Source: Liolophura sinensis (taxonomy: Eukaryota; Mollusca; Polyplacophora; Chitonida; Chitonidae). Taken from it: a stretch of 64,000 nucleotides of DNA. Numbering within the stretch: the stretch's first letter is position 1; every line of letters begins with the position of its first letter. The notes beneath the pieces are model-generated. The model was not told the origin of the DNA, did no database searches, and saw only the letters and a program-made list of their open reading frames with translations. The DNA is taken from assembly GCF_032854445.1 (NCBI RefSeq), contig NC_088301.1, forward strand, positions 58,788,512-58,852,511. The letters are read 5' to 3'. Below, one piece after another: positions 1 through 13,300 of the stretch. Both the position numbers and the translations under genes were made by a program.

Positions 1-372
1 ATAGAGTTGAAATCTAAAATAACCTTTCTCTTCAATTTAGAAAAGTAGAGATATGGATATGTTGTTCATTAGATTAATTACTAACAATGTAAGAAGAGAG
101 CACACTAGATGTTCTATAACTTAGAGATGGATTTGTTGCAAAGATTAACATGTAGGACTCTGATACATAAGGTGTGCAGTATTTCTTTGTTCTTGTTATT
201 TTACATTAAGGTTCAGTGATATGCAACATTCACTACCTTACCCACTTACAGGCACAATTTAAGCATTATTGAGAGTTAGATCTTAACATGTACCTTCAAT
301 GATTAATAATGAGTGACCTGGATAATGGTTGTCTATACTGCTTGCTGGCCTAGGATGCAACATTTTGCATTT

Positions 373-606
373 AAATTTATTGATGTATTTCATTGATGTT
401 TTATGCCATACTGACGAAAATTTCATAGGATAAAACAGCAATATGGTGGGTGTAAACTGGGCTGGGAAACCCATGACAATACACAGGTTGCTGACTGACC
501 TTCCACACCCAACCACACAAGGAAGCCACCATAAGCTGGGCTTGAACTTTGTGATGACACCAGTGCATTGGTGGCCGCTTGTCCATGAAGCCCCCTTACC
601 TTTAGC
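373..606 (-). repeat. SINE copy, 5'-truncated, minus strand
   Basis: Read on the minus strand this is the SINE body also seen at 27641 and 56821: 'ttcaagcccagctta' (B-box region), then 'gtcatgggtttcccagccc', and at the low-coordinate end a tail resembling 'cataaaacatcaatgaaat'. The tRNA-like head is missing. It lies in the intron that follows exon 1 of the first LHFPL gene. The short open frames here (for example 443-688) are by-products of the repeat. Confidence 0.6.
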
Positions 607-877
607 ACTATACACAGACAGTTTCACCAGATCATATCAACAAAGTTATAAACATGTGTATAATCAAGATTTAACTGCTTATGCATAGCACGTCCTATTA
701 GAAACTTTCCTCACAAATCTTGATTTAAACAACAACGTTTACTATAAATGTACGCTTTCATTTTACATGCCTTGACAAGTTATTAATTGTTGTAAGCATA
801 CTTCCTTTACTGTAATACTGTAAAAATGTATTTACTTTGACAACAATGCTACTATATTAGATTCTAACCAGATTTAC

Positions 878-1298
878 CTGATATGGCCTGCATCCACCCG
901 CAGATCTGGAGGACTGTGGCCGTGTTCAGAATGAAGAAGAGAAGGAAACAGGCGATGCAGATGAGGAAAAGGAGAGCGGAGAAGCCGACGAAGAAGGCAG
1001 CTGCCTGGAAGGAACCGCTCAGGATCGTGCTAAAGTCCGTGAACTCGCCTTCACACTCGTACGTCGATGCCGGACCGTTCCTTATGCAATGGCTGAAGAG
1101 ACCGAAGTACCCTACCTGCGGACTCTCCTCGGTATCTCCAATCCATTGTGGCTGGATAAATGCCACGATATTCAATATTGCGAAGCAGATTGTAAAAATG
1201 CCCCAGATTACAGCTATAGCTCGTGAATTTCGTACGTAATTCAAGTATTGAATACGCATATAACCGTGGTGATGCGACGATCCTGATGTTTGATACAT
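878..1298 (-). CDS. LHFPL tetraspan family protein (LHFPL3/4-like), copy 1, first coding exon only
   Basis: Lipoma-HMGIC-fusion-partner-like tetraspan membrane protein. In vertebrates family members are accessory subunits of membrane complexes (LHFPL5 in hair-cell mechanotransduction, LHFPL4 with GABA-A receptors). The exon encodes 140 residues from ATG 1296-1298 and ends in phase 1 at a donor reading TCAG|GTAAAT on the minus strand. Visible are the family block 'YVRNSRAIAVIWGIFTICFA' (residues 21-40), TM1 about 27-48, 'QPQWIGD' directly after it, 'GYFGLF' at 63-68, two extracellular cysteines (71, 82), 'FTDFSTILSGSFQAA' and TM2 about 99-123. TM3 begins near 127. The YVRNSRAI and FTDFST motifs resemble vertebrate LHFPL3/LHFPL4 more than LHFPL1/2/6. 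The remaining exons lie beyond the left edge. A second, more divergent copy lies on the same strand at 10399-15544. Confidence 0.9.
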
Positions 1299-2659
1299 GG
1301 CGAAGTTCAGGTGTAAATTTCACTTACGATGACAGCCGAAATATCCAAAATGTCCCTCAGTCAACAATTCCACACAGATCTTCACCTATGTCATAATCAC
1401 ATCAGGCCATCCAGGTATTTCACTTTTTGTTTCACGAAACTTGATGGGTGAGGCTCTTTTCTGTAATTACCTGTGAAATGAATTCAGGTAACACTGTTTT
1501 GTACCTCCACTGACCGGTGAGTTCCCTCGTCACTGAGGTGTACAGGTGATATATATCTGCCTATTTTAGCAGCAAACCGGTTTGACAACTTATCAGTCCG
1601 ACTGCGGGATTGAGTCTACTGGACCAAAGCCTTCTACCTGTGGTGTGCCCCCCAACTTGTCCACCGCATGACGTCGAGTACACCTTGTACCGTAGTCACA
1701 TCAATTAACTGTGTACAACGTACCTATCCTAACATAATAAATTAAATCCGAACTGTTCGTCCGAAATTAACGTATCTCATTTCGTGCATAGACAAATTAT
1801 GTCCATCTTGCTTAAAGTACGGTAGGCCTGACTAAATCTAATTTTAATGATCTTGGTTTCATTTGATTTTTAAACTGTGAAAACATTGAGCTAAATTCAA
1901 CATCCCTGAATAACAATAAGCCTGCAGAAACTTTGGATAGATTACGGTAGCGGTAGTGGTGTCATTTACCTACCCTTCGATAGGCCGCGGCGTATTTGTT
2001 TACGCCGCCCCTCAGAGAATGTGTTGGCATTCAGAGATGGGAGGGTGGCGGGGTAGTAGGGGACTGAGTAATCCCACGGGGCGTGAGACGGATGTCAGGA
2101 AAGTAAAACTCAGGAAATTCACTGTTGCTTAGAAAATTCACCTGTGGTGCGACAGAAATATACCCCGCAATGCCCTAAATTATACGCTATTTGTTTCCTG
2201 ATGTTTTGGGGAACAGTGTTCACCTAATTAGGAAATGCTGTTCGAACACTTTAAACTTGGAATAATTATTTTGGGAGATTTGAAAGGAACATGTTTCTAC
2301 AGGCGAATAACTAAAATATAGGTTTTAACCAAGACGATTCTTGACAACTAGCGGTCACTGATTTATGTATAAAAAGCATGCATTTTATAACTTTACACTT
2401 TTTAATCATTAAGAGTGTTAAACTGAAGTATTTCAATGTAGTCAAAGTGCAAGCAGCAAAACGGTAATTGCCCTTATTTACAAAAATTGCGTTTCTATAT
2501 TTTAAAGAACAACAACTTCAGTTATAGATAAGAAATCTATAAGACAGTTATACTGAACAGACTTTGTATCTCCAATAACAAGTTGTAGGGCTTATTAGAT
2601 TTGAAATTACTACATGGATGTAGCTGACTTAGCCGCTAAAGCTGCCGTATAGCCCTAGC

Positions 2660-2678
2660 GTTGCCATGGAGACGTCAT
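2660..2678. promoter_or_regulatory. Candidate X-box (RFX-type) joined to a CRE half-site
   Basis: The sequence gttgccatggagacgtcat contains GTTGCCATGGAGAC, very close to the palindromic RFX X-box (GTTGCCATGGCAAC), running into GACGTCAT, which resembles a CREB/ATF site. It lies about 1.36 kb upstream of the ATG of the first LHFPL gene in a slightly GC-richer stretch. Motif match only. Function and target gene are inferred. Confidence 0.35.
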
Positions 2679-3524
2679 CGTTTTGAACCAAAACCCCTCA
2701 CACCTGTAGTAGTCACGTTCCGCTGTAGGCCTACAGGTAGCGGAGGGTGGGCCCTTGTCAAATGCTGTAACTATAGTAGCCTGTCCCACAAAAGGCTGTA
2801 GGCCCACGCACATGTATATACCTTTTTATGGTGTCCAGTGTACGGGCTTGGGGTACGATGATAATACAGTAGGTCTAATATCGGTCATTGCTGTTATCGA
2901 TCATCACATTGATGCAGAAATAACTCATCAGTACATTTGCATGTGCTAATGCAACTGTTATATTAACTCCATGCAGGTAAAATAAAATTACACTCACCGA
3001 AGCACTCGAGGTACACAGTGTATAAGGCTGAAGACACTTGAGGTCGGTACTTTGCTGTGTCTCCACAACAATCAATGGGTGCATCTACGCGACCCTATAC
3101 ATACATACATGCATGTCTTCCAATTTCGGAGACGCCTCCACAAAATTTAGTAAACCAGATTTTTCGTAACGTTTGTCGTCAGTGATGTTGACTGGGTTAT
3201 ATAGCGTGAGACAGCGTGATTTACTGTAAATATCAGGAAGTTTTTCGGGAGTGGGCCAGGATTTTTATCTCCGAAAAGGGTTATGGCTGAAATTTGACGA
3301 TGTGCGCAAAGTATACAGAAGTGAAATTGTACTTTCGTCACATACACACGTAGACGTCTTTCAGCCTCTGAATGGGACAGGTATCCGACAAAGTTGTTAC
3401 GTAGTGTTATGCTGCACGGAAGGAGACAATATTTGACGAGAAAACCCCTAGATATTTATTTCCTTATATGCATTTTCATCATCCACTTTCTCAAATCCGG
3501 TGTTTTTTATGTATCGTCTGTTTA

Positions 3525-3735
3525 ATAGAGTGGTTGATGGACCGCTCACCAATGCTGTCGCTTTGAGTTCAAGTCCAGCTCAAGGTGGCTTTCTCGTCGG
3601 ACGTACGAGGGAAGGTCAGTTGGCAAGCTGCAGATGGTCGTGGGTTTCCCTCGGGCTCGGAACGATTTCCACCCATCATAATGTTGTCGTCCTATAAGTG
3701 AAATATTTTTGAGTACGGTGCAGTATAAAACTTTA
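3525..3735 (+). repeat. SINE copy, plus strand, head degraded
   Basis: Shares with the full-length copies 'ctcaccaatgctgtcgct', 'gagttcaagtccagctca' (B-box region), 'cagatggtcgtgggtttcc' and the tail 'tataagtgaaatatttttga'. The first part of the tRNA-like head is not recognisable. The open frame at 3500-3697 is the SINE read through. Confidence 0.7.
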
Positions 3736-6187
3736 TGAAATGCATGTATTGTATAGCAATCAAATACATCATGTCAAATTCATATGCTTGTATGTGGTCG
3801 TACGTCACACTACTGTGGCTAATGTATATACTATAACATTCTGTAGTAGTCTACGCGCATGTTTGTCGCAAAGGGGTAGTATTAATTATGTAGCCTATAT
3901 TGGCTTATATACATATACCGCGTGTCTTTGTTATCGCACGCTGAGATAAATTAGAAACAGACAGTGAAGCATATAGACTGTGTATATGCTTGCGTTTGCA
4001 CATTTTACATAATGCATGTACGTGTACTTGTGAGTTGTAAGGAGGTGCTTTGTTTTAATATAGCACACCTTCTAGTTCCAGTGTATTGTGTTTTGCCAGT
4101 TATGCATTGTCATAATGTTGGTGTATAGTATAAGGTTAAAATCTGTGTATTTGCAAGTCTTCACTCTTTAGAGTCACACACCATGCAGAATAACTTAAAA
4201 TGTGTCCTTATGTAATTATCCTGGCCTTGGGCTGGAAAGTTATGGGTTCCTGAGCTCCTGTTGTTTGTAATTAGGCCAGTAGTGACAATATAAGATATCG
4301 GCGACAGTCAAGCCCATGGTCAATTGCACAATTTGACGTTCACTGAAAACCACACTTACTCATTCACCCGATACGTACCTTGCGCCTGTCCAATATAACT
4401 GAAAACTACTGACTGCCTCTCTTTGCATGATTCCGTATTAATTTCGTACTTTCTTGGTTCTTCGGTGGTTTGCGTTAGACGTTGAGATTATTAACCTTGG
4501 AGGTCCATTTTCAAATTGGTTTGATGGCTGATATGCGAATGTCTAGTCGACGCATAGATTCAACCAATATAGTGTGTGTATATATGTGTGTGACATTTGA
4601 GAAAATTTCGAAGAAGTGAATAAATAAATAAATTAACTAATTAGCTAACCAATTAAATAATGAAAGTTACTGGAATTATATAACTTATGTTCCCCCGAAC
4701 CCTTTCGTTCTTGGTTATCGTTTGGATACCTTGTTCTGTATATGCCTCCAGCGATGGTACTGACAAATACAGGCTGCCAAGTTGAGGATATTGTACTTTA
4801 GTTGTACTCTGGCGATTTGGCACATTCTGGGTTCCATTGTAAACAACAACAACGGACAATTTGATGAAATCAAACTCTCAACAGAAGATGTAAATATGCT
4901 AAAAGATGTAAGTAATATACGTCTGTATTAGCCACGATAGACATGTGACCATTTGTATCTCTACTTTGTATCGCGTTTTACTTTTGCCTCCGGTCATATG
5001 GCATATGGCTAAAAGCATGTTGACGCATCCCCCAAGTATATTTTCTGTTTCATGCCGTGTATTGCAATATTTAAATCGAACATATGCATTTGGAAGGCAT
5101 TTCGATTGTCGTTTCAGCACAGCTACATGCTCAAAAAATTCTTCCGTTCAATTCTTTCCAAATGTGCAAATGCCTGATAACGAATTAATCCATAATCTGG
5201 AATGGATTTATTCAGAGAGATCGATGAAAATTACTCGAACTGATTTAACAGAAGATTTGCTTGAGTGTAGGTCACGCTACTGACGAACTTACTGTGAAGT
5301 TGAGAAATAAATTGGAATATATGTCTGTATATTTAAGGGAATGGATCAGACCTCAGTATGTGTCCTGTTGACATACAACTGTATTTAATTTCACACAAGG
5401 GTGGTGTTAACGTATTAGACTTATAGCAAAGAAGACAAGTTCACATCTCTGACATGCTGCATATATGAACACTTATATGAAAAAAACTGGTGTAGATATG
5501 TTTTGGTAAAATATATACATGTATAACAGTGATTATGAATCTGAACTTTGATTTGGACTTCGCCCCTACAGAATACTCCGACTGTGCTATAGCATACATA
5601 CCAAGTCATTACTGCCTGGGGAGGGTACGGGACATAGGTATTAAAAAGCGGCATTGTTTTCTTAAGTACACTGTCTAAACTTTGCTTCAACTCGAGGTAT
5701 TGGGTGTGGATCATTCTAGTAATACTGTCTAGTGATGTAATATATATAGCTTCGAATTAATTTCGGAATAGTGCAATTGTATATCCTATGTACTGCTAAC
5801 GTTCATCTATAATACAGTACGTGCATGGCTTAGTTGATATAAAGCGTCAGCCGCGTAAGCGTAGATCCGCGGTTTAAGTGTTAGTCAAAGACTTTAAAAA
5901 CGATAACCTATAATATCTCTTTTGCCATTCAGAGGAAATAGGCCATGTAGTCATCAGTCCAGTGTCACAGTTGCTGGCCCGGTGTCAGACCGGTCTGCTA
6001 TATATTATACTGGTTGTCGGTGGCCTAGTGTCATATACTGGGTGGCCTGGTGTCAGAATGACAGGCCCAGGATCCTACTAATAGAGCTGGCGTTGTTCTG
6101 GTACGTATGATTAAGGTTTAAAAGATTACACCGAGACCATTCGAACCATGACCCATAAAATACATTTCCGGCAACACACACACGCAC

Positions 6188-6189
<2 letters not shown>

Positions 6190-6226
<37 letters not shown>
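6190..6226. repeat. (TA)n microsatellite
   Basis: Uninterrupted TA dinucleotide run of about 37 bases. It accounts for the YIYIYI stretches in open frames on both strands. Confidence 0.95.
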
Positions 6227-6228
<2 letters not shown>

Positions 6229-7501
6229 CTTGACATCGAAAATCCAAAGAGACAGAACGTTGATCAGGTAAGCCTTGTGACAACATATATATGTGTGTCA
6301 GCCAATGCAACGGTTTATCCACGTCAAACCGTTGTCCAAACAATTAACTGTCCTAAATTTGCACGAAGTATAGCGTTTTGTCCACTTCATTTGTTTGTAT
6401 GCGAAACTTGGAATGACTCGGTCGCAAAGAAACAGGCATTTAATCACGTGTACCAAAGAGAAACCTGCACGGGACCAACCCAAATGTTCCGGTCACGAAT
6501 GAATCATGGATAAACGAAATATATAACAATGGCCTCCTCTCGCAGAACATCAGTACAATGCAATATATTGCAGCAATTAATATCGTGACGATGTTCCACT
6601 CATGAATAGTACGAATTGACACCTTACGGCCAGCAATTTTGATTACCTATAATTTGGGACAGCGTGTATTGTTATGCGTATAGCTGTATACGTGGAACAG
6701 GGGGAGTAACTTCGAACAAGGCATACAAATGAGTTGTGTTATGTGAATGTGTATTTGAAAGCATGATTCAAGACAGTCTTGTTGAATTAAAACAAAATGA
6801 CGTTTCCAGTTCAGTTTGCCTGCAGATTGGCGCGGACCATGTGTCTATCATGCAGGCATGCATGTAAATTAAAGGCGCAAACGTATTTCTGAGATTAGAA
6901 CGATCTAATTCAAAACCAGACCACATTATAGTGAAGGTATTGATGTGCCCATGATACTGGATGTGAAGAGATCTTTATTTCGTTCGCTGCCATTCCACGT
7001 TTATTTCTGCTTCATTATATAATGAACTAGCATTTCTCCAAATCGAGTAAACCAAATTCTTATAAACTGAAACTATTGAACTCTCTGGAGTGGGGATTCA
7101 CCTGAACTTTCAATGCGCGGTGATAAACGGTCAATGCTGTACATTCACGCAAGTGTAGAATTTATACATTTTCGCGCAAGCATGTGCCCGAATGTTTCAA
7201 CAAGATTATGTAAAAGCGACAGACATGGCTATATCATGCTCGTTAATTAGCTTGACATAACTCTTTTTTCACAATCCATTACATTTTCGTTCGCCTAATT
7301 AAGCCTGAGGGGTACCCTACACTAAACATATGACCTAAGTTTATATTCTTATATATTCAGGGTGTCTCAAATTACAGTGGCGTTGGAACCGGATTGAGGA
7401 TGGGGTGGTGGGGTGGGGGTGGGGATAATGTATATTAAGAGTTCTGAAACTCTAAGTGTTACACTTAGGACCAAAACTCGGCGCACTGACTTCCATAATC
7501 T

Positions 7502-7701
7502 NNNNNNNNNNNNNNNNNNNNNNNNNNNNNNNNNNNNNNNNNNNNNNNNNNNNNNNNNNNNNNNNNNNNNNNNNNNNNNNNNNNNNNNNNNNNNNNNNNN
7601 NNNNNNNNNNNNNNNNNNNNNNNNNNNNNNNNNNNNNNNNNNNNNNNNNNNNNNNNNNNNNNNNNNNNNNNNNNNNNNNNNNNNNNNNNNNNNNNNNNNN
7701 N
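7502..7701. other. Assembly gap (200 N)
   Basis: Exactly 200 unknown bases, probably a scaffolding placeholder, so the true distance is unknown. Open frames crossing it are meaningless. Confidence 0.99.
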
Positions 7702-8739
7702 TTATAACTATATTAAATAAACAATTAAAAGTGAAATAGATACTAGAATTAGAACTAAGTAAACTACAGATACAATTGGCACAAGTAATTCACGTATTTA
7801 AAATTTACAGCAAACTGACCAAGAATGACCATACATGTAAAAGTCGCCTCATGCAAGCTTGACTGAAAATGTACAGATAGATTGGTACGAGAATTTCCCA
7901 TGTTTAAGTGAAATAACCACATGATGCATTATCGATGTTTCAGTACTCCTTTTAAAAAGATGATGCGCGAATTAGGAAAACGGGTTGCCGTCTGATTTAA
8001 CTTGAATGGAGAGACAAACAGAACCAAAACGATTTATCGTAAAATATCACTGCATGTAGAGTGCACTAAACGATGAACAGTTTCGAAGTATGAATGATGC
8101 TGACATGTTAATTATTGTAACTGAATGTTTTATATCACGAGGGCTTTCATTTCTCGCTGCACTTCGAACATTTCCTTACAATATGTCCGACAAGTTTGTG
8201 TTATTTTTATTACTCTTAAATTTATATACTATAAATATCCGCATTTAAACATGAACGCAGATATGTTATACATGGATTAGTGCATAGAATAAATTCCAAA
8301 CAGTCTTCAATATGAATTTGTCAAGCGAGTTGCTTCTTACCGACATCAGCAGGAAGAACTGATGTCCAGAAACTACTACGCGGATCATTGAGGATCAAAA
8401 GACTAAGGCAAACTGGATCTATATGGGTGTGTCAGTACACAATTCCAGGTGGATAATTCTCGTAACCTGGAAAACACCTGGGGAGATCGCGTATTTTAAG
8501 CAAGGACCCAGGTGATTGCAAATGAACACCTGTCCATTACAATCTTCATGGAATCGTCTTAAAGGCTTAACCATGCCATATTTACACTAAATAATACAGA
8601 TAGCATTTAAATTGGTATGCTCGGCTATATAAATTAATTTTCATGTATTTAAGACATCATGCATTGTCTCAAACTCTGTCAAGAATCATAGGACGCAATC
8701 GGGATCAAGACAAACGTTCGTTACTCCAATGACCAAATT

Positions 8740-8905
8740 CAAGATGGCGTACCGCCACGCCAAGAGGCCTAGAACACGATCATCAAGATGATATAGCGCC
8801 CCGCCAGGAGGCCTAGAACACGATCATAAAGATATAACTCCCCGCCAAGAGGCCTAGAACACGATCATCAAGATGATACGGTCCTATGTCCAGATGCCTA
8901 GATCA
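8740..8905. repeat. Short tandem repeat, about 3-4 copies
   Basis: Imperfect units containing 'gccaagaggcctagaacacg' followed by 'atcatcaagatgata', with a spacing of about 40-47 bases. The last copy is degraded ('cagatgcctagatcacg'). No coding potential. Confidence 0.75.
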
Positions 8906-10174
8906 CGAAAAACATAATGCCTCATCTTGTCATACAACGCTTTATTAAAAGACTTGATCCAGTTGTTGCTTTACGTATATTGCTACATAAATTTACATCG
9001 ACCAACTCAAATCCCCGTGTCATGGTATTTACTGAAACATATTCAAGCCAACAAGACCACAGCCGTTTTTCGTGATAGGTGTTTCGGCACCAGGAAATTT
9101 TGTGGCTTTGTCTGCTTTACATAGGTTTCCATAAATTTCAAGACAGTTGTGATAAATTAGCATTTTATGTTTTTGTCGTAAAAAAAAACTTCACAAAAAA
9201 CCTTAGAAATAGACCTTATAAAAATGTATCATAGGTTATAATCTAGAAACAGATGTAGATAGCGATACAAAGTCGTTCTTTTGAGACATTTTACAACTCA
9301 GGCGAAAGGGAAAACAGGAGATGTTTATCAACAACCCTTGGTCTTTGTACACCTTTGACATAGCCAACGAGTAGTTACAATATATTGGGAACATTTTTCA
9401 AGTTCATTTAAAAGCTATAAACATGCAAGTAATAAAAAAAAACTGAAGGGAATCATTGCATTCTCTTATATACAAATATGATCATGTAGAATATATAAAA
9501 TATAAATGATTACTCGTATATTCCTCATATATACAATTATTTTCTGGAAAATAGTATAAACTTGCTAAAACATTCCCTCAGACAGAACTCCCATTCCCAA
9601 GATTACTTCATTAAATTCAGTAGTTATCAAATAGATAAAGTTATCACACAAGAAAAAAATTTGGTTAAAACTGAAGTAAAGTTGGTAAATTGTGTATATA
9701 TGGTAATATGACAGGATATTTGTATGTTTTAAGTATACATAAGCAAAAGCTCCTTTACAATTATAGATTTTCTTAAAAGTAAATCATACACTAGAACATT
9801 CTGACCATTTGGGGCATTAAGTCTATGTGCTTAGTAAACCTTTTCCATTTTCACATCAGGAATACATGGTTTCAAAACGAAAAACACCATAAGTTATACA
9901 ATATACTGGTGATATTTACACATAATTATGGCTAGCTTGGCCTACCAGAAGTTACCATCTGCATAAGAGATATCTGGTTGATTTAAATTTCAGTCTACAA
10001 CAAAGCGATCGAAGGAGATAAACCACAAGAACAGTAGCCCCAATACACGAGCTTTTGTTGTCCAGCATTATCCAGTTTTTATTTGGATCCATTTGGATCT
10101 TGGTAAGTATTTGGAAAGAATGTATTGGTGTAGCACAGCACAGCGTATCAAATGACAGAAGCAAGATTCAGAGC

Positions 10175-10180
10175 TTTATT
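10175..10180 (-). terminator. Candidate polyadenylation signal of LHFPL copy 2
   Basis: TTTATT on the plus strand reads AATAAA on the minus strand, about 220 bases past the stop codon at 10399-10401. It is the closest perfect hexamer I see in the expected direction. Confidence 0.5.
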
Positions 10181-10398
10181 TTTTGTACACAGACTCGGCT
10201 TTGCATCACTGTTATGCAGGTTCAATAGACAAAAATTATATTCATATCACATGACTTAATGTAAATGGGTTTATCCGCCATTGTTGGTAATACGGTCTAA
10301 CTAGCTTTCATCTTTGCAACAATGACCAGCATTTGGAAACAAAGGTTTTCTGTGATGCGTAAAGATACTCTAATCCCTTTAAAGCAATGGTCAGTTGT

Positions 10399-13300
10399 TT
10401 ACAACTGGAAGTTGTTTGCCGCTGACCGCTTGGACTTCTCAGACCTGTGAGAGTACTCGGAGTAGCGATCCACTTGGTCATTGTCCGGAACAGTGACCAT
10501 TGGTTGAATTGGCATGGATCGTCTGGACATGGTGTCACCAGCATAACCATTAAACTCAGCTAAAAAAGTAAAAAATAAAAGACTTGTCAGCACAATGTGA
10601 AAATGGACAGGAGTTATTACCATAAGACTTGATGCATCAAATAAATGTCCTTATTAAGAGAAGACTTCAGATTAAACTGAAAGAGACTTGTTTAACATGT
10701 AAGTTATATGACAGTGCAGCCAATAATAAAATAAAAATGTTACCCATCCTAATATGTATGTTATTAGCATTTTAAATTAATTTTTAACTTAAAAAAATTT
10801 GTTTATGAAAACTCACATTTGGAGACCATTCCATTGGTTAGGTGATATTCATCCATGAGCTTGGCTGTCTTGGTCGCCAGAACGAAGGCTAATGCAGCTA
10901 GGACAGCGGCATCAATAATTCCCAAAATGGCCAGGATGTATGCCCACCTGATCCCACATGCTCCAAGTTTGTACATTCCAACTTCCATGTCAGGGTCCTC
11001 CGAATGACGGCATAAGTCGACGACCCTTTGGTGATCCCAGCCAGATGGATAAATGACACAGCCAAGGAACATAAACACAGCTGTAACAAGATGATAAGAG
11101 GATTTAGTCTAATACAATGTATATGGACAACTGATACTGTGTTTACACTTGTTCTGCAATGGCAAGAGGAATATTTTATTACTTTTTAAAGAATTATAAG
11201 AGAAATGATCATGAAAAGTGCAAGTAGCATGAGTGTATCGGAATGTTGGACCACCTGAGAACACATAACGATGATGATACAGGACTAAGGGAAGAAGCTG
11301 AATGGGTAAGTTTTAGCTGCAACACATTCTGATTATTGTATAGCTACATAATGGAGAAAACATTTGCCAGCCAACAAAACAGAATAAACAGTCCAAACAA
11401 ACAATATGATATTTACATATATAAGACATGAACCTACAAGGCATGCAAATTCTACTGCCCTTCTAGTACTGGTACACGGATTTTCAGGTATTGATTTGTA
11501 TGCTGATTGAGGCTGTGATGTATCTATCTCAGTGCATATATCTGACAAGTTCATCTCTCCTTATGCATAAATTATAAATCCCTTTTCATAACACTATTTG
11601 CCTAAGTATCAATGCAAACAGATACCCATTGGGCTAAACTTGTGTCCATTGTAGCTTAAATGCTTGCAATCACTGGTTAACTTTTTCAAGAACATGCACA
11701 TTGTACTGGTACACAATTTGTTGCATGCAGTAGAACAATTAATGAACTAGTGGAAACCAAGAAAATACTGCGAGACTTCAGACACAAAGAGTAAAATTTT
11801 CACCAAAGGGCCTTAAGTCAAATAAAGATGTAACCTGTATTGTATATAGGGTCGGGTCTATAGAGCCTGTCTATTTCTGGCAACAACACCTGCTTTATAA
11901 ATATACCTATGTGTCAGTGCAAATTTCAAAGGCTACACAGATTTACCTGTACGACGAGTTTGCCAGACCTAACTTTTTAAATAACACAACATGTAAATAA
12001 GAGCCTGAATGTATGTCCCCCTACAGAGATATGCAAGGAATAATTCATCACGCATATTGTGTACCTAACATGGTAAGCATGCCAATACTTAATGTAACTG
12101 ACACAAGTACAATTTCACTTTGTACCCTTAAAAGGGAAAGAAAAAAAAATCCGTGTGAATGATGTTTCAAAATATATGAATGTTGTCAAAACAGGACCTG
12201 TTTAAACTTTCCTATTAAGTGTCCTAAGCTTTGTCTACTGTAATTTTAAATAGTACAGTAAACATTTGAGGAAGTTAAACATGTATAAGCCTAATACATT
12301 TAAAAACAATGTCTATCCATACCGGACTGCATGGAAAACTACAAATCACATAAAACTACATACTTGTGACTTCACCCTGCACAGTAGAATATTTCTATGC
12401 ACCATTTATATATACTGAATCGGATTGTGAGGGTTTTATCTCCTACATGTATTTTCTTTGTTAATTTGTATTTATGGTTTATCACTTAAGCTGTTCTGCA
12501 AAACTTTATTAACAATTTACAATAGAATTATTTGTTTGCTTTTATGATGCAATTAAAACATCATCATTGGGGCAAGGGTATAGTAATCTCGATCACCTGT
12601 CATCTCCCACTTGATCAAAGCTATCCTGGGCGTTTCTGTCCTTTGAACTAATGGGTCTTTTTATACATCAATGTTTAGCAATGAAATAAATTCCAGCTAC
12701 TTGCATAAAAGTGCTGAGTATACCACAAACTTTTACTTCCTTGTAATATATATTTTATGTTATAAGTCCGGTAATTCTGCAAGTGCTTGCTCATGCAATT
12801 ACCTCTCCTCCCCCTTCCCCCACCCCCACCCCCACCCCCATAGGAGAAACATGTTATCTATATGTTCATTGAGAATTCAGCCAAGTTTTTAAATCTTTAA
12901 AACCTCTGAAAAGTGATTTGTGTTGAAAGATAAATAGTCCAGGTAAAATGATGCCTTTGTAATTACTGAGGGCCAGGTTAAGTATGTGTCTAACACTCAA
13001 GGAGGCGTAGGCAAAGTGAATTCATTGGTAACAGAACAATAAAATAAAAGCCATATGGCCTGGGTCACTGATCTTAAGAACCTGTTGTCTGTCAAGCTGT
13101 TCGTGTTTAGATGTTTTTTATCAAACCTCTTCAAGTGACCACAGATGTCAGAATAAACATGTAAAATACAGTATGTCTGTGTGTACAGCTCATGGAATTC
13201 ATGGTCCAACAGTACTTAGGGGAACTGGAGGCCAAGTGAAAATTACAAGTGTTCATCTATCTCTCAACCACTCCTAACATTGTATCCATCACAAAATTAG

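Larger units (their letters stand above)
1299..10174. other. Intergenic region between the two LHFPL genes, no supported gene
   Basis: I find no coding exon with a recognisable domain and good splice sites here. The open frames are short and look random (for example 4945-5283 and 5421-5714). The left part, about 1930-2110, is locally GC-rich ('ggccgcggcgta', 'tacgccgcccct') and could belong to the promoter of the first LHFPL gene. The rest is AT-rich with a SINE copy, a TA run, the assembly gap and a short minisatellite, each listed separately. Confidence 0.6.

Noticed and set aside
883-1239. Plus-strand 118-aa basic frame
   Set aside because: Antisense shadow of LHFPL copy 1 exon 1, whose minus-strand frame has clear family motifs and a splice donor.
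4945-5283. 112-aa plus-strand open frame in the large intergenic region
   Set aside because: No recognisable domain, no flanking splice structure, and composition like the surrounding AT-rich DNA.
5825-5885. tRNA-like sequence ('gcatggcttagttgatataa' then 'gatccgcggtttaagtgtta')
   Set aside because: Box A and box B resemblance only. I could not fold a full cloverleaf and no tail or target-site duplication is visible. It may be a degraded SINE head, not a tRNA gene.
8927-9124. 65-aa plus-strand frame next to the short tandem repeat
   Set aside because: Short, no domain, no splice or promoter support.
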